A stretch of DNA of 64,000 nucleotides, taken from positions 3,249,001-3,313,000 of the forward strand of contig NZ_CP023865.1 of assembly GCF_003711105.1 (NCBI RefSeq), given 5' to 3'. The translations under genes were made by a program, and so were the position numbers. This DNA comes from Actinoplanes teichomyceticus ATCC 31121 (GTDB lineage: Bacteria; Actinomycetota; Actinomycetes; Mycobacteriales; Micromonosporaceae). Each line of letters starts with the position of its first letter. Positions within the stretch are counted from its first letter, which is position 1. A model generated the notes under the pieces. That model saw only the letters and a program-made list of their open reading frames with translations. It did no database searches and was not told the DNA's origin. Shown piece after piece: positions 15,481-24,345 of the stretch.

Positions 15481-18468
15481 GTGACCGGACACCGATGGGC
15501 CGACGGCATCGCCGTCATCGGCCTGGCCGGGCGCTTTCCCGCCGCCGCCGACATCGCCGCCTACTGGGCCAACCTGCGCGCGGGGCGGCACTGCGTGAGC
15601 CGGTTCGACGACGAGCAGCTCGCCGCTGCCGGGGTGAGCGCCGCCGAGCGCGCCGCCGAGGGCTACGTGGCCGCCGGCGGGGTGCTGGCCGGCGCCGACC
15701 TGTTCGACGCCGACCTGTTCGGCATGTCGCCCCGGGAAGCCGAGATCACCGACCCGCAGCACCGGATCGCCCTGGAGTGCGCCTGGCAGGCGCTGGAGGA
15801 CGCCGGAATCGACCCGGCGCGCACCGCGGCCGCGGTGGGCGTGTTCGCCGGGACCGGCGTCAACACGTACTTCACCCGGTACGTGCTCGGCGATGGTGAA
15901 CTGGCCGACTCCTTCGGGCCGTTGCCGCTGGTCGTGGGCAACGAGAAGGATCACGTGGCGACCCGGATCGCGTACCGGCTCGGCCTGCGCGGCCCGGCGG
16001 TGACCGTGCAGACGGCGTGCTCGACCTCCCTGGTGGCCGTGCACCTGGCCTGCCAGAGTCTGCTCACCGGCGACAGCGACGTGGCCATCGCGGGGGGTGT
16101 CCGCATCACCGTCCCGCAGGAGGCCGGGTACGTCTACGACGAGCACGGCATCAACTCGCCGGACGGCCACTGCCGGGCCTTCGACCGCGCCGCCCAGGGC
16201 ACCGTCGGCGGCAACGGGGCCGGCCTGGTGGTGCTCAAACGGGCCGCCGAGGCGATCCGCGACGGCGACGCGATCCGCGCGATCATCCGCGGGTCGGCGG
16301 TCAACAACGACGGCGCGGCGAAGGTCGGCTACACCGCGCCGAGCATCGACGGCCAGGCCGCCGTGATCCGGCGGGCGCACCACGCGGCGGGCGTCGGCCC
16401 GCACGACATCGACTACGTGGAGGCACACGGCACCGGCACCGAGGTCGGCGACGCCATCGAGGTGGCCGCGCTGGCGCAGGCGTTCCGCACGCAGCGGCGC
16501 CGCACGACGCCGTGCCTGCTGGGCTCGGTGAAGCCCAGCATCGGCCACCTGGACGCCGCGGCGGGGATAGCCGGCCTGATCAAGGTGGTGCTGGCGCTGG
16601 GGCACGAACATCTGCCGCCGAGCATCGACTGCGCCGAACCCCACCCGGACATCCCGTTCGCGGACGGGCCGTTCGAGGTGGTGACGGCGGGCCGGGCGTG
16701 GCCGCGTACCGACCGGCCGCGGCGGGCGGGGGTCAGCTCGTTCGGCATCGGCGGGACCAACGCGCACCTGGTGGTCGAGGAGGCGCCGCTGCGCGAGCCG
16801 TCGTCGCAGCCACGGTTCCCGCAGCTGCTGCCGCTGTCCGCGCGCGACGCCGACGCCCTGGCGGCGATGACCAGCGACCTGACCGGGCATCTGGCCGCGC
16901 ACCCGGAGCTGGACCCGCCCGACGTGGCCCACACCCTCGCGTACGGCCGGGCCCGGCACCGGCTGCGCGGCGGCCTGCTGTGGGCCGGCGACGGCGACCT
17001 CGTTGCGGTCCCGGCCCGCACGGCGGCGCGCAGCAGCGTGTGCCTGCTCTTTCCCGGCCAGGGCAGCCAGTACGACGGCATGGCGGCCCCGCTCTACGCC
17101 GCCTACCCACGCTTCCGCGAGGTCATCGACGAGTGCTGCGCCCACCTCGCCCCCCTGCTGCGCGGGCGTGACCTGCGCGACCTGCTGCTCCGCGCGGATG
17201 GCACGCCGACCGGCGAGCTCGACCGGACCTGGCTCACCCAGCCCGCGCTGTTCGTGACCGGCTACGCGGTGGCCCAGCTGCTGCTGAGCATGTCGGTCGA
17301 ACCGGCGCTGATGCTCGGCCACAGCGTCGGTGAGTACGCCGCCCTGTGCGTGGCCGGCGGTGTGTCGCCGGCCGACGCGCTGCGCCTGGTCGCGGCCCGG
17401 GGCCGGTTGATGCAGGACATGCCGGGCGGGGCGATGCTCGCGGTGCTCGCCGGCGAGGACCGGGTCCGGGCGCTGCTGCCGGACGGCGTCGAGGTCGCCG
17501 CGGTCAACGCGGCCCGGTCGGTGGTCGTCTCCGGACCGCCGGACCTGATCGAGGTGACCCGGGAACGGGCGGACGCCGGCCACCTGCGGACCCGTCGGCT
17601 GCGCGTCTCGCACGCCTTCCACTCCGCGGCGATGGACGGGATGCTCGACGCCTTCCGCGCCGAGGCGGCCTCGGTGGCGTTCACGCCGACCACCCGGCCG
17701 GTCGTGTCCGATGTGACCGGGCACGTGCTGCCCGCCGGCACCACCATCACGCCGGCCTACCTGGTCGAGCAGTTGCGGCGGCCGGTCCGGTTCGCCGACG
17801 GCGTCGAGCGGCTGCTGGCGCTGCGCCATCCCGTGCTGATCGAGACCGGCCCGGGACGCACCCTGGTCACGCTCGCCGGGCAGGGCGCCGGCGCCGGCGC
17901 GGTCCGGCTCACCACGATGGGCGCCCGGGACGAGCCGGACGCCGGGGTACGGCCGTTCCTCGGCGCGGTGCTCGGCGCGTGGGCGGCGGGCGCGGCGGTG
18001 ACGTTCCCGGGGCGGGGGCGGCCGGTGCCGCTGCCGGGATACCGGTTCCAGCGGCGCCGGTACCGGCTGGACCGAGCCCGGCCCGGGGCGCCGGCGGGCG
18101 CCCCGCTGGACCCGGTGGCGGCCGGGCCGGCCGAGGTCTCGCGGACCGGCGCCCCGCCGGACCCGGTGGCGGCCGGGCCGGCCGAGGTCTCGCGGACCGG
18201 CGCCCCGCCGGACCCGGTGGCGGCCGGCCTGGACGCCGCGCTCGGCGAGATCTGGCAGTCCCTGCTCGGCGGCGAGCCGCCGGGACCCGGGACGAACTTC
18301 TTCGAAGCCGGTGGCGACTCGCTGCTCGCGGTCCGGCTGATCGCCCGGGTACGCAAGCGTCTGGCTGCCGACCTGGAGTTCGAGACTCTCCTGGAGACGC
18401 CGACGTTCGGCGGCATCCTGCACGCGGTGCAGGCCGGACGCGGCGGCGCGACGGGGGCGCCGCGATGA
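15481..18468 (+). CDS. Type I polyketide synthase, KS-AT-ACP
   Basis: The product is 995 residues. The ketosynthase (about 10-430) has the active Cys180 in TACSTSL, EAHGTGT and KPSIGHLDAAAG histidines. The acyltransferase (about 520-840) has GHSVGEY with Ser616 and the VSHAFHS motif, whose HAFH indicates malonyl-CoA rather than methylmalonyl-CoA. The carrier (about 915-985) has FEAGGDSLLAVRL with Ser947. There is no KR, DH or ER, so the module adds one unreduced C2 unit. The GTG start is 3 bases after the NRPS stop. An N-terminal docking helix is absent: the protein starts almost directly with the KS (IAVIGLAGRFP). It would extend a peptidyl thioester from the NRPS with malonate, giving a beta-keto amide type intermediate; this order is inferred from gene order. 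Confidence 0.92.
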   Translation: MTGHRWADGIAVIGLAGRFPAAADIAAYWANLRAGRHCVSRFDDEQLAAAGVSAAERAAEGYVAAGGVLAGADLFDADLFGMSPREAEITDPQHRIALECAWQALEDAGIDPARTAAAVGVFAGTGVNTYFTRYVLGDGELADSFGPLPLVVGNEKDHVATRIAYRLGLRGPAVTVQTACSTSLVAVHLACQSLLTGDSDVAIAGGVRITVPQEAGYVYDEHGINSPDGHCRAFDRAAQGTVGGNGAGLVVLKRAAEAIRDGDAIRAIIRGSAVNNDGAAKVGYTAPSIDGQAAVIRRAHHAAGVGPHDIDYVEAHGTGTEVGDAIEVAALAQAFRTQRRRTTPCLLGSVKPSIGHLDAAAGIAGLIKVVLALGHEHLPPSIDCAEPHPDIPFADGPFEVVTAGRAWPRTDRPRRAGVSSFGIGGTNAHLVVEEAPLREPSSQPRFPQLLPLSARDADALAAMTSDLTGHLAAHPELDPPDVAHTLAYGRARHRLRGGLLWAGDGDLVAVPARTAARSSVCLLFPGQGSQYDGMAAPLYAAYPRFREVIDECCAHLAPLLRGRDLRDLLLRADGTPTGELDRTWLTQPALFVTGYAVAQLLLSMSVEPALMLGHSVGEYAALCVAGGVSPADALRLVAARGRLMQDMPGGAMLAVLAGEDRVRALLPDGVEVAAVNAARSVVVSGPPDLIEVTRERADAGHLRTRRLRVSHAFHSAAMDGMLDAFRAEAASVAFTPTTRPVVSDVTGHVLPAGTTITPAYLVEQLRRPVRFADGVERLLALRHPVLIETGPGRTLVTLAGQGAGAGAVRLTTMGARDEPDAGVRPFLGAVLGAWAAGAAVTFPGRGRPVPLPGYRFQRRRYRLDRARPGAPAGAPLDPVAAGPAEVSRTGAPPDPVAAGPAEVSRTGAPPDPVAAGLDAALGEIWQSLLGGEPPGPGTNFFEAGGDSLLAVRLIARVRKRLAADLEFETLLETPTFGGILHAVQAGRGGATGAPR
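18109..18227 (+). repeat. 51-base tandem repeat in PKS linker
   Basis: Two identical 51-base units (18109-18159 and 18160-18210) and 17 bases of a third encode a 17-residue repeat of the type DPVAAGPAEVSRTGAPP between AT and ACP. Exact identity suggests recent slippage or duplication and adjustable linker length. Confidence 0.95.
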
Positions 18469-19928
18469 GCGCGGCGCCGGCGAAATGGTGGACGGTGGTG
18501 CGCCGGGCCGCCCGCGAGCCGATCCGGGTACGCCTGCTCGTGCTGCCTCCCGCCGGGATCGGTCCGATGCCGCTGCGGCCCCTGGTGACCGGGCTGCCGG
18601 ACGACGTCGAGGTGTTGGGCCTGCAACTGCCCGGCCGCGAGCGCCGCCACGGCGAGCCGCCCGGCGCGCGTCTGACGGACGTGCTGGCGAGCCTGGGCCA
18701 GCTGCGCGAACGAGGTCGTCTCCCGACCGTCGTCTACGGCCACCGCCTCGGCGCGCTGCTCGCCCCGCTGCTCGCGGCCGAGCTCGGCGACGACTGCCGG
18801 GCGGTCGTGCTGAACGAACCCCCGGACGGTGCGCTGCCCGGGCGGGGAACGGCATCGTCGGGGGACGGCTGGGCCGGGGTGGCGCCGGTGCCGGCGCAGG
18901 AGCTGCTCCCCGGCGATCCGGCCGCGCGGGAGTCGCTGCTGCCGGTGCTGCGCGCCGATCTGACGCTCGCCGGGGCGGCCGCCGAGGCACTGCCCGAGGT
19001 GCGTCTGGCCGCCCCGCTGACGATCCTGACCGGCCCGGACCGTGCCCCGGACACCGTCGGCGTGTGGCGCGACCGTACCCGCGGGCCGGTCGAGCTGCTG
19101 ACCGAGCCGCCGGGCGGCCCCGGGGAGTCCCCGGCCGGGCGGCCGGCCTGTGCGGCCGCGCTGCACCGGGCCACCGAACGGGTCGAACGGGTGCCCGGCG
19201 TCGGCATTCTCTGCCTGCCGTTCGCCGGCGGCGGCGCCGGGTACTTCCGGAGCTGGAGCCGCCGGGCGCCCACCGGGTACACCGTGCGCGGACTGCAACT
19301 GCCGGGCCGGGAGAGCCGGATCCTGGAGACGCCGGTCACCGACGTGCGGGCCGCGGCGCGGTGTCTGCTGCCGCAGGTGGCGCAGGCGCTCGACGAGTGC
19401 ACCCGGGTGGTCCTGTTCGGACACAGCCTGGGCGCGGTGCTCGGCTTCGAGCTCGCGCTGCTGATCGACCGGACCCGGCCCGGCGCCGTGAGCCACCTCT
19501 ACGCCAGCGGCTCGGCGGCGCCGCACCGGGGCCGGGCCGAGCGGGCGACCGGCCTCGACGACGACGCGTTCGTCGCCCGGGTGCGCGAGTTCGCCGGGCA
19601 CCACGACGCCGCGCTGGACGACCCGGAGCTGCGCGAGCTGCTGCTACCCACGCTGCGGGGCGACGTGGCGATGCACGAGGCGTACCGGGCCGAGCCCGGG
19701 GCGCGGCTCGACGTGCCGATCACCGTGCTGCGGGGGCGGCACGACGAACTGGTGTCCGCGGCCGAGGCGGCGCGCTGGGCGGAGGTGGCCGGCGCCGCCG
19801 TCACCCAGGTGGAGCTGGCCGGCGGGCACATGTACCTGCTGGACCAGACGGACGCGGTGCTCGCCGTGATCGCCGGGACAGCGCCGTCGGCGGCAGTCGT
19901 GCCGCACGCGCAGAACGGAGCGACGTGA
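18465..19928 (+). CDS. Tandem type II thioesterase; first half lacks the catalytic Ser
   Basis: The product is 487 residues made of two homologous alpha/beta-hydrolase thioesterase units. The C-terminal unit (about 245-480) has everything expected: FAGGGAGYFRSW, LQLPGRESR, GHSLGA with Ser321, GRHDELV (Asp) and GGHMYLL (His). The N-terminal unit (about 18-225) keeps the fold markers LPPAGIG and LQLPGRERR, but GHSLG has become GHRLG (Arg94, codon CGC), and the Asp and His segments are lost. Type II thioesterases remove wrong acyl groups from carriers or release products. The start overlaps the PKS stop by ATGA. The inactive half may bind carriers or intermediates without cleaving them. There is no frameshift: the reading frame runs cleanly through both halves. 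Confidence 0.9.
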   Translation: MSAAPAKWWTVVRRAAREPIRVRLLVLPPAGIGPMPLRPLVTGLPDDVEVLGLQLPGRERRHGEPPGARLTDVLASLGQLRERGRLPTVVYGHRLGALLAPLLAAELGDDCRAVVLNEPPDGALPGRGTASSGDGWAGVAPVPAQELLPGDPAARESLLPVLRADLTLAGAAAEALPEVRLAAPLTILTGPDRAPDTVGVWRDRTRGPVELLTEPPGGPGESPAGRPACAAALHRATERVERVPGVGILCLPFAGGGAGYFRSWSRRAPTGYTVRGLQLPGRESRILETPVTDVRAAARCLLPQVAQALDECTRVVLFGHSLGAVLGFELALLIDRTRPGAVSHLYASGSAAPHRGRAERATGLDDDAFVARVREFAGHHDAALDDPELRELLLPTLRGDVAMHEAYRAEPGARLDVPITVLRGRHDELVSAAEAARWAEVAGAAVTQVELAGGHMYLLDQTDAVLAVIAGTAPSAAVVPHAQNGAT

Positions 19929-21742
19929 ACGCGCAGGAGAACACCCGGGGACCGCAGGCGGATCGACCGCCGATCCGCGGCCTCGGCGACGGCGTGGCAC
20001 TGACCCCAGCCGACCGGATCAGCATCCACCAGGCGTTCGCGCGGGTGGCGCGGCGGCAGCCGGACCGGGTCGCCGTGTCGGCGGGTGGCTGCGACCTCAC
20101 CTACCGGCAACTCGACGAGCGGTCCGAGCGCGTCGCCGCGGGACTGGCCGCGGCCGGTGTGACCCGCGGCGACCGGGTGGCCGTCTGCCTGGACCGTGAC
20201 GAGACGCTGATCGCGGTGCTGCTGGGCGTGCTCAAGGCGGGTGCGGCCTACGTTCCCGTCGATCCGGCGTATCCCGCCGACCGGCGGGGGTACACCGTGG
20301 CGGCGGTCGGCGCGCGGGCGGTGGTGGCCACCACCGGGCTCTTCCCGGCCGGGACGCCGGTGGTCACGCCGGACGAGCTGGTCGCCGCGCCACCGCCGCC
20401 CGGCTTCCGGCCGCCGGACGCGGGCCGCGAGGACGTCGCGTACGTCATCTTCACCTCGGGTTCGACCGGGCGCCCCAAGGGCGTCGTCATCCCGCACGGC
20501 AACGTCCTCGCGCTGGTCGCGGCCACCCGGGGCGCGATGGGGCTGCACGCCGGCGACGTCTGGTCGATGTTCCACTCGGCGGCGTTCGACGTCTCGGTGT
20601 ACGAGATGTGGGGCTGCCTGCTCACCGGCGGGCGGCTGGTCGTCGTGCCGTACTGGACCGCCCGCACGCCGCCGGACTTCCTGGACCTGCTCGCCGAGCG
20701 CCGGGTGACCGTACTGAGCCAGACGCCGTCGGCGTTCGCCCCGCTCATCGACGAGGACCGGCGGCGACCGGCCGATCTGGCGGTCCGGCTGGTGCTGTTC
20801 GCGGGGGAGACGCTGCCGACCGGGATGCTCGGCGGTTGGCTGGAGCGTCACCCGTTGACCCGCTGCCGGCTGCTGAACCTGTACGGCATCACCGAGACGA
20901 CCGTGCACACCACGCTCAAGGAGATCACCGCCGCCGACGTGCGGCGCGGCTCACGCTCGGTCGGCCTGCCGCTGCCCGGCTGGACGGTGTCCATCCGCGA
21001 CGCGAACGGCGACCCCGTGCCCGACGGCGGCACCGGCGAGATCTGGGTGGGCGGGGCGGGCGTCGCACAGGGCTACTGGAACCAGCCGGAACTGACCGCG
21101 GCCCGCTTCGTCCCCGACCCGCTGACCGGGCGCCGCGTCTACCGCAGCGGCGACCTCGGCCGGATCGCCCCGGACGGCACGATCGAGCACCTGGGCCGGA
21201 TCGACGACCAGGTGAAGGTACGCGGCTTCCGGATCGAACCGGCCGAGATCAGGTCGGCGCTGCTCACCTCGCCCGCGGTGGCCGAGGCCGCGATCGTCGT
21301 ACGCGGGGACGGGGCCGAAGCGGCCATCGAGGCGTACGCGGTCGGGTCCGCCCCGGTCACCGTGCCGCACCTGCGCGGCCACCTCGCCGCGCTCCTGCCC
21401 GACTACATGCTGCCCGCATCGATCACGCTGGTGGACGCGCTGCCGCTGACCGTGAACGGCAAACTGGACGTGGCGCGCCTGAGAACCGCGCCGAGCGCGC
21501 CCGCCGCCCGCGGCGTGACCGGCGCGGGCGACGTCGAGGAGCGGATGCTCCAGGTCTGGGAGCGGGTCCTCGACACGGAGCTGTCGGTGTTCGACGACTT
21601 CTTCGAGGTGGGCGGCAACTCGCTGCTGGCCGCGCGGCTGTGCGTGGCGGTGCGGGAGGCCGGGCTGGGCCGGTGCACGCCGAGGGAGATCTACGTCCAT
21701 CCGACGGTCAGCGAGCTGGCGCGGGTGGTGAGCCGTGCTTGA
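19925..21742 (+). CDS. NRPS A-PCP didomain (uncertain substrate)
   Basis: The product is 605 residues. The adenylation domain (about 35-520) has FTSGSTGRPKG, FHSAAFDVSVYEMW, NLYGITETTVHTT, YRSGDLGR and LTVNGK. The carrier domain (about 535-600) has VGGNSLLAARL with Ser566. By-eye pocket residues read D-V-Y-S-L-A-L-V-H-K. The GITETTVH element belongs to the clade of Thr-activating domains (DFWNVGMVHK), but six pocket positions differ, so Thr/Ser-like is only a guess. There is no condensation domain. It could be the starter module or could load the A-less carriers in trans. The GTG start overlaps the thioesterase stop (GTGA), with GGAG upstream. Confidence 0.88.
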   Translation: MNAQENTRGPQADRPPIRGLGDGVALTPADRISIHQAFARVARRQPDRVAVSAGGCDLTYRQLDERSERVAAGLAAAGVTRGDRVAVCLDRDETLIAVLLGVLKAGAAYVPVDPAYPADRRGYTVAAVGARAVVATTGLFPAGTPVVTPDELVAAPPPPGFRPPDAGREDVAYVIFTSGSTGRPKGVVIPHGNVLALVAATRGAMGLHAGDVWSMFHSAAFDVSVYEMWGCLLTGGRLVVVPYWTARTPPDFLDLLAERRVTVLSQTPSAFAPLIDEDRRRPADLAVRLVLFAGETLPTGMLGGWLERHPLTRCRLLNLYGITETTVHTTLKEITAADVRRGSRSVGLPLPGWTVSIRDANGDPVPDGGTGEIWVGGAGVAQGYWNQPELTAARFVPDPLTGRRVYRSGDLGRIAPDGTIEHLGRIDDQVKVRGFRIEPAEIRSALLTSPAVAEAAIVVRGDGAEAAIEAYAVGSAPVTVPHLRGHLAALLPDYMLPASITLVDALPLTVNGKLDVARLRTAPSAPAARGVTGAGDVEERMLQVWERVLDTELSVFDDFFEVGGNSLLAARLCVAVREAGLGRCTPREIYVHPTVSELARVVSRA

Positions 21743-22523
21743 GGTCACCGTGGAGCAGGTCGCGTCGGGCTCCGGCGGGCGCCTGCTGGTGGTCGACTTC
21801 CGCCGGCCGGACGCGCGGCCGACGCTGACCGCGGCGCTCCTGCCGCACCTGGACCTGACCGTGTGCCGGGCCGACCCGGTCAGCGACCTGACCGCGTCGG
21901 GCCGGCCCGCCGACCTGGAGGAGCTGGCCTCGGCGTACGCGAACCGGCTCACGGCCCCGGCGCAGCGGCCGGACGTGGTCGCGGGTTACTGCAACGCCGG
22001 CACGCTGGCGCTGCGGGTGGCCCGGCTGCTGAGCGACCGCGACCGCGAGGTGCCGTGCGTGCTGGTGGACCCAAGCTGGCCGACCGGGGCCAGCATCCGA
22101 GCCGAGTTCGCCGCCATCCGGGCCTCGCTCGGCGTCACCCGTCCCGGCCCGGCGGCCGAGGCGGGCGAACCGACCGTCGAGGCGATGACCCGGCAGCTGC
22201 GCCGCGACCTGCTGGCGATGTTCGCCGGGGACGGCGACGAGCCGGACGAGGCCGAGATCGCCGCGGCGGCGTTGCTGCCACGCTACCGCGCCTGGCTGGG
22301 TTTCCTGATCGCCTCGTCCGCACCGCCGCCCGCGCCGGCGGTGGACCCGCTGGTGATCTGCGGCCGGGAGGCGGTCGGCCCGGGGGCGTGGCCGGCGGAC
22401 CGGTGGCGGCCCACCGTCCTGGACCTGCCCGGCGCGGACCTGCTCCAGCCGGGCTCGCCCGCACCGGAACTCGTGGCGCGCCGCATCGCCGCGCTCGCCG
22501 ACCTGAGGGGGCTGCCATCGTGA
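21735..22523 (+). CDS. Thioesterase-like alpha/beta-hydrolase protein, probably degenerate
   Basis: The product is 262 residues. The region VVAGYCNAGTLALRVARLL has the layout of a nucleophile elbow after beta-strand 5, with Cys86 where thioesterases have Ser (GYCNAG). Upstream RLLVVDFR is a plausible beta strand and VPCVLVDPSWP matches the next core strand. The C-terminal catalytic region appears altered: LVICGREAVGPGAW stands where Asp is expected and LPGADLLQPG where a GxH motif is expected, so I see no catalytic His. It may be a Cys-dependent acyltransferase/thioesterase with an unusual triad or a binding protein. It overlaps the A-PCP gene by 8 bases and the exporter gene by GTGA, so it is co-translated with both. 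Confidence 0.65.
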   Translation: MLEVTVEQVASGSGGRLLVVDFRRPDARPTLTAALLPHLDLTVCRADPVSDLTASGRPADLEELASAYANRLTAPAQRPDVVAGYCNAGTLALRVARLLSDRDREVPCVLVDPSWPTGASIRAEFAAIRASLGVTRPGPAAEAGEPTVEAMTRQLRRDLLAMFAGDGDEPDEAEIAAAALLPRYRAWLGFLIASSAPPPAPAVDPLVICGREAVGPGAWPADRWRPTVLDLPGADLLQPGSPAPELVARRIAALADLRGLPS

Positions 22524-23776
22524 ACCGGGCCATCCTGCGCCGCGTCCTGCCGGAACCGGGCCCCGGCCGGCACATGGTGGTGGCGACCCTGCTGATCAGC
22601 ATCGGCTTCAGCCTCTACTCCTCGGCCAGCGTCCTGTACTTCCACCAGCACGTGGGTTTCCCCACCGGACGGATCGGGCTCGCGCTGACCATCGCCGCGA
22701 CGGTCAGCCTGCTGGTGCAGGTGCCGCTGGGCCACCTGGCCGACCGGTACGGCCCGCGTGAGGTCACCATCGTCATGGAGACGCTGGTCGGACTGGCCCT
22801 GATCGGGCTGTGCCTGGTCACCTCGTTGGCCGCGTTCACGGTGCTGGTCAGCATCATCGCGATCGCCGAGACCGGAGTCGTGTTCAGCGCGCTGCTGGCC
22901 GGGGTTCTGGGCAGGGAGGACCGGGTCAGGATCTCCGCGCACATGCGCAGCGTGTTCAACGGCGGCTTCGCTCTGGGCGCCGGGCTGGGCGGGGTGATCC
23001 TGGCCGTCGACAGCCGGGCGGTCTACCTGGCCGCGCTGGGCGGTTACGGCGTGGTGCGCCTGGTGATCGCCGCGGCCCGGTTCCGGCTGCCGCACGTGCC
23101 GCCCGTGCCCAGGCAGGCCGCCGGCGCGCCGAAGCGCTCCGCCCTGCGTGACGTGCCGTACGTGGTGCTCGGCCAGGTCAGCAACGTCTACGTGCTGTGC
23201 GACAAGATCCTGCTGGTCGGCATTCCGCTGTGGATCGTCGGGCACACGCGGGCCCCGGCCTCGCTGGTCGCCGTCCTGCTCGGCATCTCCACCGGCATGG
23301 TGACGCTGTTGCAGGTACGCGCCAGCCGGGGCGCCGGCACGGTGGCCGGGGCGGGGCGTCTGCAGACCTGGTCGCTGCTGTCCACGGCGGTGTGCTGCGT
23401 GCTCATCGGCGTGTCGGCCTGGGGCGGCGACGCGTGGGTGAGCGCGGGGATCCTGCTGGCCGCGGTGATCGTGCTGACGCTGGGCGAGATGTGGGGTTCG
23501 GCGGCGGAGTGGGAGCTGCGCTTCGAACTGGCCGACCAGAGCGCGCAGGGGCAGTGGGGCGCGGTGTTCGGCCTCGGCAACGCCGTGCCGAACATCCTCG
23601 GGCCGCTCATGGTGACCGCGCTGGTGGAGCGGTTCCTGTTCGGCGGCTGGCTGGCGCTGGCCGCCCTGTTCGCGGTGGTCGCCCTGCTCTCCGGACCCGC
23701 GGTCCGCTGGGCGGTGCGGACCCGCGACCGGTACACGACCCGGCCCGACGTCCCGGCGGCGGCCGAAGCAGCCTGA
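22520..23776 (+). CDS. MFS transporter (probable product exporter)
   Basis: The product is 418 residues with about 11-12 hydrophobic segments. GHLADRYGPREV after the second segment is the MFS motif A. The loop HVPPVPRQAAGAPKRSALRD separates the two halves. The GTG start overlaps the preceding stop by four bases and has TGAGGGGG upstream. As the last gene of the operon it most likely exports the NRPS/PKS product. It resembles the antibiotic/multidrug exporters commonly found at the ends of peptide clusters. A weak hairpin (23790-23805) follows before the convergent MarR gene. Confidence 0.85.
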   Translation: MNRAILRRVLPEPGPGRHMVVATLLISIGFSLYSSASVLYFHQHVGFPTGRIGLALTIAATVSLLVQVPLGHLADRYGPREVTIVMETLVGLALIGLCLVTSLAAFTVLVSIIAIAETGVVFSALLAGVLGREDRVRISAHMRSVFNGGFALGAGLGGVILAVDSRAVYLAALGGYGVVRLVIAAARFRLPHVPPVPRQAAGAPKRSALRDVPYVVLGQVSNVYVLCDKILLVGIPLWIVGHTRAPASLVAVLLGISTGMVTLLQVRASRGAGTVAGAGRLQTWSLLSTAVCCVLIGVSAWGGDAWVSAGILLAAVIVLTLGEMWGSAAEWELRFELADQSAQGQWGAVFGLGNAVPNILGPLMVTALVERFLFGGWLALAALFAVVALLSGPAVRWAVRTRDRYTTRPDVPAAAEAA

Positions 23777-23840
23777 TCGGGCCGGAACCCCGGGACAGCT
23801 CCCGGATCCCGCAGCATCGCGGCCGGCCGTCGGTTGCGCC

Positions 23841-24329
23841 TCAGGACGAGCCGGTGCGGCGCGGCTCGTCGCCGCCGGCCGTGCGCAGGTGGGTGCGGGC
23901 GCGGCCGAGGGTGTCCGCGAGGGTGACCAGTTGATCCCGGTCGAGCAGGTCGATCAGGTTCTCGCGGACCACCCGCAGGTGGCCGGGCGCGGCCCGGCGC
24001 AGCGCCTGGACGCCCTGCTCGGTGAGCGCGGCCAGGACGCCGCGGTCGTCTCCGGCGCAGGCTTCGCGGCGGACCAGGCCGGCCTTCTCCAACTGGGTGA
24101 CCTGATAGGTGAGTCCGCTGCGCGAGGCGACCAGGGCGAGCGCCAGTTCCGCCATGCGCATGCGCTGCCCGGGTGCCTCGGCGAGGCGGGTGAGCAGCTC
24201 GTACTGCGGCTGAGTAAGGCCGCCGTCCTCGCGCAGCTGCTGGTCGAGGCGCCGTTGCAGCAGGTTGCTGGTGTCCAGGAAGGCCACCCAGGCCCGCATC
24301 TCGATCTCGTCGAGCCACCGCTCCGTCAT
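23841..24329 (-). CDS. MarR-family transcriptional regulator
   Basis: The product is 162 residues, typical of MarR. The winged helix is seen in LTQPQYELLTRLAEAPGQRMRMAELALALVASRSGLTYQVTQLEKAGLVRREACAGDDRGVLAALTEQG (split over recognition helix and wing); the D-D-R-G wing motif is the family hallmark. It is divergent from a reductase gene, and two palindromes lie between them. By analogy it represses itself and the reductase until a ligand or oxidant releases it. It is convergent with the cluster exporter, so it could mark the cluster edge or regulate the cluster. The start at ATG 24329 gives the normal length; upstream extension would cross the operators. Confidence 0.9.
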   Translation of the reverse strand: MTERWLDEIEMRAWVAFLDTSNLLQRRLDQQLREDGGLTQPQYELLTRLAEAPGQRMRMAELALALVASRSGLTYQVTQLEKAGLVRREACAGDDRGVLAALTEQGVQALRRAAPGHLRVVRENLIDLLDRDQLVTLADTLGRARTHLRTAGGDEPRRTGSS

Positions 24330-24345
24330 GTGATCACGATAGCAG

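Noticed and set aside
17320..17640. Methylmalonyl-specific AT
   Set aside because: The specificity motif reads HAFH rather than YASH, and the active site is GHSVGEY, favouring malonyl-CoA.
11692..18990. A 2432-codon open frame on the minus strand across the NRPS/PKS genes
   Set aside because: It is a shadow of the plus-strand genes: GC-rich codons remove stops, the translation is Arg/Gly/His/Pro-rich and no family motif appears.
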